DNA of 64,000 bases from Blasia pusilla. Taxonomy: Eukaryota > Marchantiophyta > Marchantiopsida > Blasiales. The position numbers and the translations under genes are program-made. Each line of letters opens with the position of its first letter. Positions within the stretch are counted from its first letter, which is position 1. The stretch is from NCBI GenBank assembly GCA_050084515.1, contig CM114272.1:21080001-21144000 (forward strand), given 5' to 3'. Below the pieces are notes generated by a model, which was not told the origin of the DNA, ran no database searches, and saw nothing but the letters and a program-made list of their open reading frames with translations. Shown here in pieces: positions 12,276 through 23,567 of this stretch.

Positions 12276-14102
12276 AAAACTGGAATTCCTAATCTTCCCG
12301 TTGAAGATGCTATGGTTAATACTGCATTGTTGGAAGTCCATCATTATTTACAAGATCAAGGAAAAAGACTGTTAGACTTTCCAGACATACCCCAACTTGA
12401 CTTCCAACGACTTCAATCAAATTCATATTTGGAGGAACAAGAGCTTTTGTATGATACGGAAGAACTATTTGAGCAAGTGCAATTAGGAGAAGCATGTCTA
12501 AATGAAGGAAAACGTATTATTTGGGATGCTATATATGATGAGCTTGATAAAATATGCTTGGATGCTCAACCATCTCCAAAAGTTTTTTTCATCGATGGCC
12601 CAAGTGGAACGGGAAAAACATTTTTATATAATCTTCTTCTTGCAAGTGTAAGGAGTGCAAGAGATATAGCTTTGGCTGTGGTATCATCTGGAATAGCTGC
12701 TCTATTGTTAGACGAAGGACGTACTGCACATTCCCGATTCAAAATCCCCATCAATCTTCATGAGAGCTCTACTTGCAAGTAAGTGCCAATTCTGATGATG
12801 CAAAATTTTTAATTTCCTCCAATTTTGGTGGCACAAGTTCTAATTTACTCCCCTTTTCTTATTGTAGTTTGTCGGTTAATATTGATGGAGCGCGCTTAAT
12901 GTGTGATGCAATGCTTATTATATGGGACGAAGCTCCTATGGCTCATCATCACGCATTTGAGACTGTAAATCAAACTTTACAAGATATTATGGGAGTTGTT
13001 TCTAATGAACACCGACAATTACCATTTGGTGGAAAACTTATGGTATTTGGTGGTGATTTTCGTCAAGTGTTTCTTATTGTTCGTCATGGGGATCAGCCGC
13101 AAATCATCCAAGCCACCATAAAGAGGTCATCTCTTTGGTATAATGTAAAGGTCATGAAGTTGACTACAAACATGCGAGTTCAGAGGTTGGAAGGTCACTT
13201 GCGTAGTGAACAACAAGCTTTTGCTGATTGGTTATTAGAAGTGGGAGAGGGTTGTGTACCTTTGCATCCATATTTGGGAGAAAATTTTATACGATTATCA
13301 TCTGAAATTGTTACTAGAAGTAATAAGATATGTGATCTTATTGATTTGATATATGGAAATTTTCCATCCGAATTCAATGACATTGATTTCTTGAGAGATA
13401 CGACAATTTTGACTCTAAGAAATCAAGATGTAGATGACATAAATACAAGCGTAATGTCGTGGTTTTCAGGAGAGGTAATCCCTTTAACTTTTATAAAAGA
13501 GTTATTCAATTACAAGTTTGGATATTAATATTACCTTTTCTTACAAACTCATTATATTTTGTGTAGAGGAGCAAGTTTACCTCAACTTCGACTCTATTCC
13601 AAACGAGGGGATGACTCACATATATCCAACTGAATTTTTGAACACATGCTTGCCTTCAAGACTTCCTCCGCACTGATTGTGTTTGAAGATTGGGGCACCA
13701 ATCATGCTATTACGAAGCATGAATGGAGCACATGGACAAGCAAACGAGACAAGATTGGTGATTCGTGGATTTATGCAACATTGCATAGATGCTGAAATTA
13801 TCACAGGGAAGAATATTGGAGATCGAATTTTTGTTCCACGTATCCCATTGATTGCATCGGATTCAGGTTTGCCATTTGATTTACGTAGGTTTCAATTCCC
13901 TATTCAACCGGCTTTTGCTATGACTATCAATAAGTCCCAAGGTCAAACTTTGCAAAATGTGGGTATTTACTTGCCTATTCCAATATTTTCTCATGACCAA
14001 TTATATGTAGTATTATTTAGAGTAGGGAAGAAAAATTCTATCTACATTACAATGGGAAACGATGAATATTCAAATAAAAAAGATGATCATACACGATTAT
14101 AA
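12276..14102 (+). pseudogene. Helitron PIF1-type DNA helicase domain, broken
   Basis: All main helicase motifs are visible: Walker A GPSGTGKT (12599-12622), Walker B LIIWDEAP (near 12925), FGGDFRQ (near 13050), FAMTINKSQGQTL (near 13915) and a final LYVVLFRVGKK that replaces the usual LYVALSRV. Removing an 89-nt intron at 12779-12867 joins HESSTC to NLSVNIDGARLMCDAM in frame. Removing 13475-13568 joins SGE to EQVYLNFDSIPNEG. One stop (13674) lies between RLPPH and LCLKIGAPIMLLR. Apart from that stop the helicase half is well kept compared with the Rep half, but the changed last motif also argues against activity. Confidence 0.85.
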
Positions 14103-16184
14103 TATATAAAAAATATATAAAAAATATTTTAAAATCAAATAAAAAATTGATTCCTTATGCCTATTTGCATCTTTCGTACATCTTACTAGTTCTATTTTGT
14201 CGCAACCGTCATCCTAGGTGTTTCAAGTTAAACGGTGGACGACCTACTAAGTTAAGTTTTGCGCAAAAATCGAAGTCGCAGGGTAATAAATAAATGAATG
14301 GACGATCGAGATCGGTGCGGACAAAGTCGATCTCCTCAATGGCTCCGTCTCAGGAGCACGAGGGGCGGAATCCGGATGTCCTGTGTAATATACTACTATA
14401 TACTCCCACTCTCCCTGACACACGTCGGTCCGGTGCGTTAGTCCCGCTGACAGGCTCCCGCACAAGACTTTCTTACGTGGTCGAGTTACGTGACAGCACG
14501 TAAGGGATTCGCTGCTGCCGTCGGGCGACCTTGTTCAGGTTCGGCTACTCTCTTCCGTCTCCACACCTAGCGCTTATGGTTCGTCTTTTTTTTCTTTGAA
14601 GACAAAAAAGATGCACTTCGATAATTCGTCGGTGAATTGTCTTTCCCTCGGGACTTTTGGGACTTTGTCCCCTCGAACTTCGTGGGAATGATAGCGACAT
14701 TTTTTTGCGTTGTGAACAAAGTCCATTTAAATAACTGGCTTCTCTATGCAGGAAAGTGATTACCTCTATAAGTAGTAATATAAACTGGCTTATGGGCCCT
14801 GATTTTTTTAACTTGGTTAGATGGGAAAGATAAAAGATACCAACCGAGTGGAGAGAGTAAGAAAAATAATACTAGCAACATAGTGTATGGAGAGAAAATG
14901 GAGTGGAGTGAGTAAAGTGATGAAAAATACTAAGGAGAACAGAAAAAAAAATATTAATATGAAGAGAGTAGACAAATACTAACACATATTGGAGTGAGTC
15001 CACGTGCCTTTATTAATTTGGCTCACATCCTAGGATTGAGAAGCTCCAAGAGAATACTTGCATTCTTCCATCTCTCAAATGTAAATTGACTTGACACCTA
15101 GAGGCCAACAAAATACATGACACCAAGACAAACATAACCACTTAATATGGCCTGGTAGTAGGAGTCGTAATAAGACCTAAAATGAAGGTTGGACATGATT
15201 TTTTATGAAATCCTATAACAAGAATTAAATATATACTTATGGAAAATTTATGATATTTTTAGAATATTTTATATTCTTTAACCTCCGGTGTTGACAATGA
15301 TAAAATGTTCATCTTTACGGCCTCTACAAATATGTGTCATTTTTTCTTCTCGTTGTTTAGACTATCCACGTGTACTCCACACGTGTGTTTAGTAATTTAA
15401 TAATACTTTCCCCCTCTCAAGGCCGCACACTAGTTTACGAGAGAAACATAAGGTTTTCACATATTATTAAGTCTTTCTTTGCTAACAAGTCTCATGAAAA
15501 GAAAATGAGGGAGCCTCATGGATTTTGAAAAAAGAAAAAATTAAAGATGGATGGATTTTAATAGAAAATATAGGAAAAATAATTAAGAAAGAATGCATGA
15601 GACAAGCATGCGTATTAATCTTCCTTCTTATCTATGTTAAGGGTTGAGGAATGTAAGATTCCATACCGATGCTATGTGTCTTTTTTAAAAGCTGAAATGA
15701 TTTTTTAAATATTTTCTTATGTCCATTTTTTCCAATAAAATTTTTTTATTTCTTATTTTCAAGATTATATCACTGAGATTTTTTTAATAAAATATTTTCT
15801 CTTCTTCGTTTGGGCTATTAAAGTAGTATGAGATAGTCACATACATTTATAATAATATCAATATTGGGGTTTAAGTGATTTAGAAGGCTCTATGGATGCC
15901 ATGTGCCCCCTTTTCAAGCCAAAATTGGTTTCCTTAGTTTTTCTAATTCAAACTCACTTATCCAAATTATATCATGTAAAATTTCATTTCAATATAAGTA
16001 TATATGTTCTTAAAATAAGTCAAATTATTTAGAAGTATTGTATATCACATGTTCATTCTAATAGATTAATACTTTTACAATATTTTATTTCTGAAGAAAT
16101 AATCACACTTAATCCAAGTCCATACGAGTAAACCTCAAGGTAAAAATCTCTTTTGTCTAGGGGAGAAGTTAGTGGGCCCTAATA
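14103..16184. other. No recognised gene; AT-rich intergenic sequence
   Basis: Nothing coding was recognised. The part up to about 14580 has higher GC and short unsupported frames. Beyond 14740 the sequence is AT-rich with many A and T runs. The 3' Helitron end should lie here but no convincing hairpin plus CTRR was seen. Confidence 0.4.
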
Positions 16185-16406
16185 TCTATATTATTATGGG
16201 AGAGTGCCTTCTTGATTTGCAAACACTTATCTGTTTGACACGTGACAATTGGATAACAAGAAAATGTTTCAGGTGCTTTGGGCAAAAAAAATAAAAATTG
16301 AATTTGTGTGTAGCATCATTAGTCCCTTCCCTTATCGGGCTACACACTATCGGAAACTCTTCAAACACTTTTGTATCTCCCATGCATCGCACCGGCACCT
16401 TCCTAG
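16185..16406 (+). mobile_element. Candidate short non-autonomous Helitron
   Basis: It begins TCTATATTATTATGGGAGAG directly after an A and ends in CTAG directly before a T, as expected for Helitron insertion between A and T. It is 222 bp and non-coding. The first 85 bases resemble a 210-bp unit at 27713-27922 that also ends CTAG before T. A clear 3' hairpin was not seen, which lowers confidence. Confidence 0.45.
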
Positions 16407-16700
16407 TCTATATTATTATTGTATAGTGCTCATTACATTTTCAATATGGTGTTGACAACTTATATTTATAGCCGATCAGGTATTGACACAAATCTTTGAA
16501 TAATTTACAGTCACTTTTGGGGAGACAATTGAATTTTAGGTGGGTTTGAAATCTGTAAAAATCTAATAGAAATATTTAATCAATGAAATAAAATAATGTT
16601 AGAAAAACTTATTAATACTAGTGGAAATGAGTGGGTCGAATGCCACGATTTTTGCGCCAAAATTATAATTTCATTACTACTATTTTCAGAATTGTAACAG
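16407..16700 (+). mobile_element. Possible second Helitron 5' end, abutting the first
   Basis: Directly after the CTAG at 16403-16406 comes TCTATATTATTATTGTATAG, another Helitron-like start. The 3' end of this second unit could not be placed, so the end coordinate is nominal. Confidence 0.3.
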
Positions 16701-17362
16701 TTGTCTCATATGATGACAGGAGGGCTTTTGCCCGCTAACAGGAGATTGGCCCAGCCGAAGGCAATTCCGAAGCGGAAACGGACGGTACTGAAGCGCTCTA
16801 GGCCGGGGGATGGACAGATGGACGATATGGATAATGGATGGATAATGCGAGGTGATGCACTAGTGCTCCAATTCATGTGTTGCTGCAGACGGTTTTCGAC
16901 GTTTTTCGGATTGAATTCGTGTGAAGTGATGATCTGAAGAGCGTGGAGCGGAGGGGATAAATTCGTAGGACTGACGGGGAGAGGAGGAGCGGTCGGCGAG
17001 ACGGTCAAGGAGGAGACGCATGAACTGTACATTTGCGTGAATGGGGTGTGCCCTAAGTTTTTGAGAGATTTAGTGCGAGGGATTCGGTCCTTTTCAATCG
17101 GTGCGTAGAAGGGAGCAGGCGAGCTGAGTCGAAGCGCGCATTTTCTCATCGACTGGAGGCAGGGACAAACCTGTGGCGCCTTGGAGAAGGCGAGGGAGGT
17201 GAAGGTGGAGGACACGTAAAGTCAGTGTTGTAAGAGAAGGTAGAGATCGGAGGGTGAGAGGTCTGGCGATACGAGAAGAGACAGATAGAGGTTGCGCGAG
17301 GAGGAAGTGACAGGGGAGGCGGGGCAGGGTGGTCGCAAGGCGTAGAACTATCTCGGCTTTTC

Positions 17363-20300
17363 ATGTCCAGCGCGCCTGCCTCGCTACCATCCTCTGCCGC
17401 GTCCTCTGAAGCGTTTGCGCAACCACCGTCTGTCAATCATGGAGTTCCAGACCGCCTATCCTCAGGCCTTTTCCAAACCCTGCAGCAGGGCGAACACGCT
17501 GACAATGGAAGAAGCGACGACCGAAAGAGAGAGAGACACGGGCGGAAAAATAGAGGAAATGATTCCCTCAATCCACTTGCAAAGGAGTTTATACCACTCG
17601 CAGGACCTAGCTCTTCAGGTATTGTTTCTTTCCTCCGAAGGTATGTCCGTAGGTCCTTACTACTACTACTGCAGCCTGAGTTCCCTACCTTGCTTCCTGG
17701 TTCTGTGTCACTGCCTCAATTTTTCGGCGAAGGAGGAAAACAACTGTGAATGTCCGTTGAGGAGTTTATTTGATTGTGGATTGTAAGTTCCAGAGGTATT
17801 GACTGATTTTACTGTAGAAATTCGAGTAATTTTTGTCCTGCCTCCACATTTGTGGATGATGGTATCATTCTACTGGATATCTTCTTGCTTCTCTGCGGGT
17901 ATATCTTATCGAAGTCACCATCTGGTTTCCTACTGGGAAAGGTCCTAAATTGAATCATCGTTATCTCTGTGACTTGCACGGTACTTTATTCCATTATCTC
18001 CGCTGTTAAGGTGTATGAAAATTATTTATTTCCTTTAGTCATCTATTCATGTCTTCATGTGAAAGGAAATGCGGTATGCATGTTGACATTTTCAATACCG
18101 TGCAGGTGGTCCACCCCACTATTCACTTGATCTGCAATGTGGGCAGGAGGATGATCGTTTCAAGGTGAGTTCTTCTGTTCTGTCTCAGTTGCGTGGAGCT
18201 TGTAGGCCCAATCAGAGATAGTAGACCTTGTCACTCATCCCTGGAGAAGTACTTGGCGACCTCAGTCGAGATCATTCAGGGCCTGGGCTGTCAGTAGACT
18301 CTGGTAGGCTCATGTCAAAATTAAGATGATTATGTCTTATCATGTATAACAATGACCTCAGTTTCGAACTCAACTTTATCTGAGACATTCCCCCCAATAA
18401 CTGAATTTGTCTGCAAGTAATGTAAGTTTTAGTTCACCACCATGGTTGGATCACACTTACTCTCATGGGGCCTGGTGCTGGAATTTGGGTGGGTTGGACA
18501 CTGATCTGGAATGTTATGGCAAGTGTCCACTCTCTAGTTTTCAATTTTACTTCCGTTCTACCTTTAATAGCATACAGTTGCCTAATTGTTTATATTCCCA
18601 ACTTTCATTTCTTCCGTCCCTGTAGGAGATTTGAGGCCCTCTGCAAACATTGACGTGTCCAGTAAATTAAATGTGTTCGCTGCATTTTTTCCTCTCTTCT
18701 TCTGTGAGCATGCAGATGCAGCCCATGGGCTTTGTATAGTATGTCTATTTTGGTTGTTGGGATGGGGATCTTACTATATTTGATTCAGCAATTTCCTGGG
18801 GACAGGGGTTGTAGCAGTGCTTATGTATGGGTTTCGTGTTTTCGGAATTGCTGACCTCTTGATACTCTTGTGAGTATGGTTTTGTCATACGTATCTCTTT
18901 AATTTTTCACTGATAATGCAAGAACACTATCTTTGAGCAGGGAGCAAGCAGTGGGCCATTTTCACAGTCTAAAGGAGGCCAAGATGGCACCTACAATTAC
19001 AGTGTGATATCTAGAAATGAGGTGAAGAGAACAAATTCTGTCTATAGCAACCCAGACACCCCTTTGACAGGGTCAGGTGGGATCCTATCCACGACACAGA
19101 GGAAAGGGTCTCATGGTCAGATCGGCCAGCGTACTACTGGAACTGGGTCATCTTCAATTAGAATTCATGCGGGTCAAGGCTCCAGCACTACTGCTCAAAT
19201 GTCTGGTACAGGTTCCACACCTCCAGGAAATCGGAAAGGTCAGGGTTTCAATGCCAATCACTTGTTGAATTTTCAGTACGATCCAATACCCCGACCACCT
19301 CCACGAGCACGTTCAGTTCGCAGGCATCAGAAAATACAACCCTACAATAGAGAGCTGTTCCTCCAGGCTAATTTCCGATTTTTGGTCTCTGATTTGGGGG
19401 ACTACATACTGAATACTTCTGATCCTGATAAGATGCTCAACTGGGAGGATGTGGCAGCTGTTGATTTAGTGGCTCCACTTCCTGTTCGGTGCCCTATCTG
19501 CTTGGATAGCCCACCTCTTTGCCCTCAGATTACCACTTGCGGCCACATCTTCTGCTTCCCTTGCATCTTACGGTACTTGCTGATGGGAAATTTTGATGTT
19601 CGTAGCGGTGATCCGTGGAAAAAATGTCCTCTTTGTTTTGCAATGATCTGCTGTAAGGACCTTCGAACTATAATGATTGATGATGTCCAACAAAAGGTTG
19701 TGGGAAATCCAGTGAAGTTTACCCTTCTTTCAAGAGCAAAAGGCAGTATTATTCCCTTCGAGAAAACAGAGACGACTCAAGGACCTCTTGCACACAGCAT
19801 GGATGGGCAATGCCACTTATTCTCCAAATTCACACTTACATCAGATGTGGAGGCAACCACCAGCAAAGCAGTCAACGAGCTGACTGGATGGGCGGAAAGA
19901 GTACAGATAGAGGGAGGGGAAGACTTGGACCTTCTTCCCTATCTTTTCGTTGCTGTTGACCAGCTTCAACAGAGAAAAGCTGCTTGGACTGAACATCGAG
20001 CAATGGGTTTTTTATCAAGCAGCCCTCCAGTAAGGCAAAGGATTATGGCACAGGCAAAACTTGGGGTTGTAAATGGAGTTGTGAAGGTTCCTGGAAACTC
20101 TTTTTCTCCCCAGATCACATCAAAGACATCTTATATCGAACGCAATGGAGAGGTGGACGGGTTGAGGTCTATAGGTAGGACATCATCCCAGGGAAAATTA
20201 GAAACAGAGAAAGTAGATGTAGTCACTGAAACTGAAGCTGCAATGGCAGATCTGAAAGAACGGGCTGGGTGGGTTTATGAAAGTGCGTTTTCTGATGATG

Positions 20301-23300
20301 AGGATGATGATATAATGAGGAAGCTGAAAGGTCGAGCTAAGGAGAACCTAGGACGGATGCAGGGAAAAGGAAAATCCTCTTCGATGGTAGTGAGCAGAGC
20401 AACAGATGGTACTGAAGAGTCACCAGAAGATGCCGAGAGCGAAGATGCCAACATTTTGGATGATGTGGAGCCGAAGGACCCAGAAATGAGGAAAGACATG
20501 GAGGAACGTGATTCATATACTTTCTATCAGGTTTGGAGAGTTATTGGTCGTCTCACTAGTTATTCCTGCATTCTGTATTGCACCCAGTGTGTACTAGTTT
20601 TCCCTCAACCATTTGGGTAGCCATAGTTTTCACTGTAACTTCTGGCCTTCAAAGTTTGTATGTTTCATTAACTAGATTTGAAAACAGATTGGAAGCCTCT
20701 AAAGTCTACCTTCACTTTGTTGCATGCTTGTGTATGGTGGCAGTCAGCAGATGGACAGACGCTTATACTACATCCTCTAAATGTCAAATGTCTACTGCAT
20801 CACTATGGCAGTTATGACGCACTTCCAGCAAGGTATTGTATGGTTCATGGATTCTGCAGTTTAATGTGATGGCGCATTTTAGCTTTTCTTTTCATTGATG
20901 TTTATGGTCTAGGTGAATATGTCCATATTCCACCTAGACCATAAATTTTCTTAAAAAGGTACCTCGTTCCCTCTGTGGGGACGAGGTGCATTTTTAAGAA
21001 AATCTGTAGAGAGGAAATAAAACCTGAGGGTGTAAGTCACCAAGCGTGTCTGATTTTTTTACTGAAAGTCACTTACAAGAGGAAGTCCTACCCTTATGGA
21101 GATTCTTATGCTCATTAGGAGGTGATTAGTCTGGCATATAGATCCTACCACCCAAACAATGTCATATCCAATTATGGATATGACATTGTTTGGGTGGTAG
21201 GATCTTTATGCTAGACTTAACAAGAGGTGATGGGTGTTAATTCTGAGGCAGCCCGTCTGTCAAACTTGTTCCTGAATTCACAGTGCTGAAGTAATCTTGT
21301 ATTGATTGGTTTGGTAGCTTGGAGGCAGAGGTAGTTGAGCTGGAGACTATCACGCAATCTGATGTAACAAGGAAACGTTATCGTTATCTAAGCCATCTTC
21401 CTCTAACAGCTGCGTTTCAGGTAAATATTAGCTGTACAAGAGCTCCCCTTTAGTATCACCAAGTCTTTGAAACATCTGGCGTTTGCGCAGTAGTGTCCAA
21501 CCTTGAAAATAATATCCACTGAATACTCTTGATATGATACAATTCTGTTTACCTGAATAGACATTGAAGTTTGTTCCTCAATCTCTATTTACTTTGCTTT
21601 CTCCCTCATTAGGTTTCTTCCCTGTCTTGATATGATACAATTCTTTTTACCTGAATAGACATGGAAGTCTGTTCCTCAATCTCTAGTTACTTTTCCTTCT
21701 CCCTCATTAGGCTTCTTCCCTGTTGGGACTTCCAGTAATGTCTAGAGTATCAAACTTCAAGGTACAAGGCGAGAATCTGGGTCGGTGGATATAGTGTGCT
21801 TAGACTGATGTGTAGTATTGAAATGAGCTGCCAAAGTTGGAATGAACTAGTGAGTATTTATTCTTTATTGTGTTGAATGTGCAGCTTTGTGAGGTAGATC
21901 TCAGTAAAGTACTCCCCAGCACTGCATTTCTTCCATTTGCTGAGGAACTTCGTCTCCGGGAAATACGCAGGCGGCGCATTCTCAAACAGGTGAGTTATTC
22001 TTTTTGATTTGGTGGAATGTAGAGAACAAGTGTGTGCGTGTGTGTGTGGGTGGGTGGGTGGGTGTGTGTGCGTGCGTGCGCAAATGTCAGACATAGTGAA
22101 CTGTTTGTGTTTTTAAAACTTGCTAGACCAACTGCTCTGAGAACTATGGAGAATGTTATGTTTGATAGATATTTGTTTTGAAGCTTTTTCTTCTTGGTAC
22201 AGGAAGAGGAGCAAAGAGCTGTAGAAGAAAGAACAGCAGCTGTTGAATATTCAAGATATGCTCCTCCATCACCTTCAGATTTTTCAGCTGTTCTGACTGC
22301 CCTGCAGTTTGATGAAGGGTTTAACAGTGCGGATTTTGAAGGTGTGGTTTGGGAAGAGATCTATTGCTTTGAACAATCTTTCACCTAAACAAACTCCGGC
22401 AGTTAAATATTGTTTAGAGTATTTTAAGGAAGACAATGTGGATTGCAGTGCAGGCTTGGATTGAGGTTTAGCGACTATGAGTTTTAATCATGGAACTTGA
22501 GATGTGGGTTTCTAAAAGACTTGGAGTCCAAGTTGGTTCAAAATTTTTGGTTTATCAAACTAGTATTTTGTCTCATCAAATAAATGCCTAGAATGTCCTT
22601 CTAGTCTGCATGGAGAGAAAGAACCTGCTTTCGTAGACAGCAATAAATTGAGAGTGATTTTACAAAGTGTGGATAGCCAGAATGAAAATCTAAATCCGGT
22701 GTGTTGAGTTTTGCTTGTTTGTTGTTATTCAGAGCATATGGTTGTGGCTCCACTGCCTTGGCCGAAGGCATTCAATGAATTATTGAAATGTGTTTTCTAT
22801 TGATGTGTTCAGATTCTCTTGCAAACTCGCCTTCGGCCTCCTCCAGTCCTCCTGAATCAGAGGAGGGCAAGTTATTTTCAAGGGTAGCGAAGCTGGGTTT
22901 TGCTTCTGGTTATGATGCTCCTGAACTTATGGTCAGGAAAGCTGCTGCAAGTACTTCATCTGTAGAGTTTCCAGCCATCTCTTCAGCCTGGGGCTCATCA
23001 GCAATTAATACATCAGAGGCTGGTATGCCTTTCTTTGTCATTGTATGAGAATATATGTGGTTGGCATTGATGTGGGTTTAATAAGAAAAGTGTTTTTAAA
23101 TGTAAAGCTTAGTTTTTTTGATATGTTTTTATCTTCGCCACTAGAACAGCTTGGGATTGAATATCAAGAGCCACAATATTTCAAAGTGGAGGTTAAATCC
23201 AATATTGTCAGAAACTGGTAGAAAGCAATGTTCAAAGTACTATAAAAGAAATGAACTACTGTCCCGGATTCTGGGAAGCTTTCTTTCAGCAAGTATCAAT

Positions 23301-23567
23301 CATTCCAGTGACTCTTGAAAAGTTCATTTCATCAATGGGAGTCGTTCCTCTCGGAGCACTATTTGTTGCAGTTACTTCAACCCCTGGGCCAACAGGTTGG
23401 TGATTTCTCCTGCAGGGCCTGTGTTGTCATTTGCGGATATTATACAAGCACAAACTACCAAAGCTCAGCAAGAAGAAGGGCCTAGTGGAGGCATCCGAGG
23501 CGGAACAAAAAAGGGTAAGAAAGCCTCAAAGGTCCTAATGTCAACTGCAGGGGGCCGACGGTACTGA
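17363..23567 (+). CDS. RNF10-like RING-HC finger protein (probable E3 ubiquitin ligase)
   Basis: Nine exons fit with GT-AG introns and consistent phase: 17363-17618, 18106-18164, 18941-20530, 20744-20832, 21318-21420, 21885-21989, 22203-22341, 22813-23022, 23416-23567. The product is 900 aa. Exon 1 is Ser/Ala-rich and hydrophilic. A C3HC4 RING lies at residues 289-337: CPIC, then TCGHIFCFPC, and finally KCPLC. After it come blocks typical of RNF10: LHPLNVKCLLHHYGSYDALP, RYLSHLPLTAAFQLCEVDLS, a charged helix rich in Arg/Glu (LRLREIRRRRILKQEEEQRA), PVLSFADIIQ and a C-terminus ending STAGGRRY. RNF10 relatives act as ubiquitin ligases; in animals RNF10 ubiquitinates small-subunit ribosomal proteins. 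The plant role is inferred. The start is the first ATG of the frame in exon 1; an upstream 5' UTR exon cannot be excluded. Confidence 0.9.
20833..21317 (+). repeat. RING-gene intron 4 with three consecutive foldbacks
   Basis: Three inverted repeats sit end to end in this 485-nt intron. (1) 20903-20943: arms TATGGTCTAGGTG and CACCTAGACCATA plus AATATG/CATATT, one base bulged. (2) 20945-21002: outer arms ATTTTCTTAAAAA/TTTTTAAGAAAAT and inner arms ACCTCGT/ACGAGGT. (3) 21128-21217: 43-nt arms with two mismatches around a 4-nt loop. They could be short foldback transposons or precursors of small RNAs. Confidence 0.85.
21528..21723 (+). repeat. 98-bp tandem duplication in RING-gene intron 5
   Basis: The unit starting CTTGATATGATACAATTCT at 21528 is repeated from 21626 with a few substitutions. 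Each copy ends CTTCCCTGT. It is entirely intronic, in a T-rich context. Confidence 0.9.
22031..22080 (+). repeat. (GT)n/(GGGT)n tract in RING-gene intron 6
   Basis: GT and GC alternation surrounds four GGG runs each separated by one T (22048-22062). This is a textbook intramolecular G-quadruplex pattern on the transcribed (RNA-like) strand. Confidence 0.9.

Larger units (their letters stand above)
10225..14102 (+). mobile_element. Autonomous-type Helitron remnant (Rep + PIF1 helicase)
   Basis: Homology runs colinearly through a Helitron Rep (HUH nickase) region and then a PIF1-family DNA helicase, the fused gene typical of autonomous plant Helitrons, which transpose by rolling-circle replication. 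Seven in-frame stops (10996, 11158, 11284, 11371, 11641, 11903, 13674) and a deletion in the Rep region show it is dead. Four introns with GT-AG borders fit at 11756-11858, 12170-12275, 12779-12867 and 13475-13568. I could not place the terminal TC and CTRR ends of the whole element. Confidence 0.85.

Noticed and set aside
16706-17436. Long overlapping minus-strand frames (169 and 96 codons) upstream of the RING gene
   Set aside because: They lie over the GC-rich promoter/5' UTR and exon 1 of the RING gene, have no domain and are best explained as antisense shadows.
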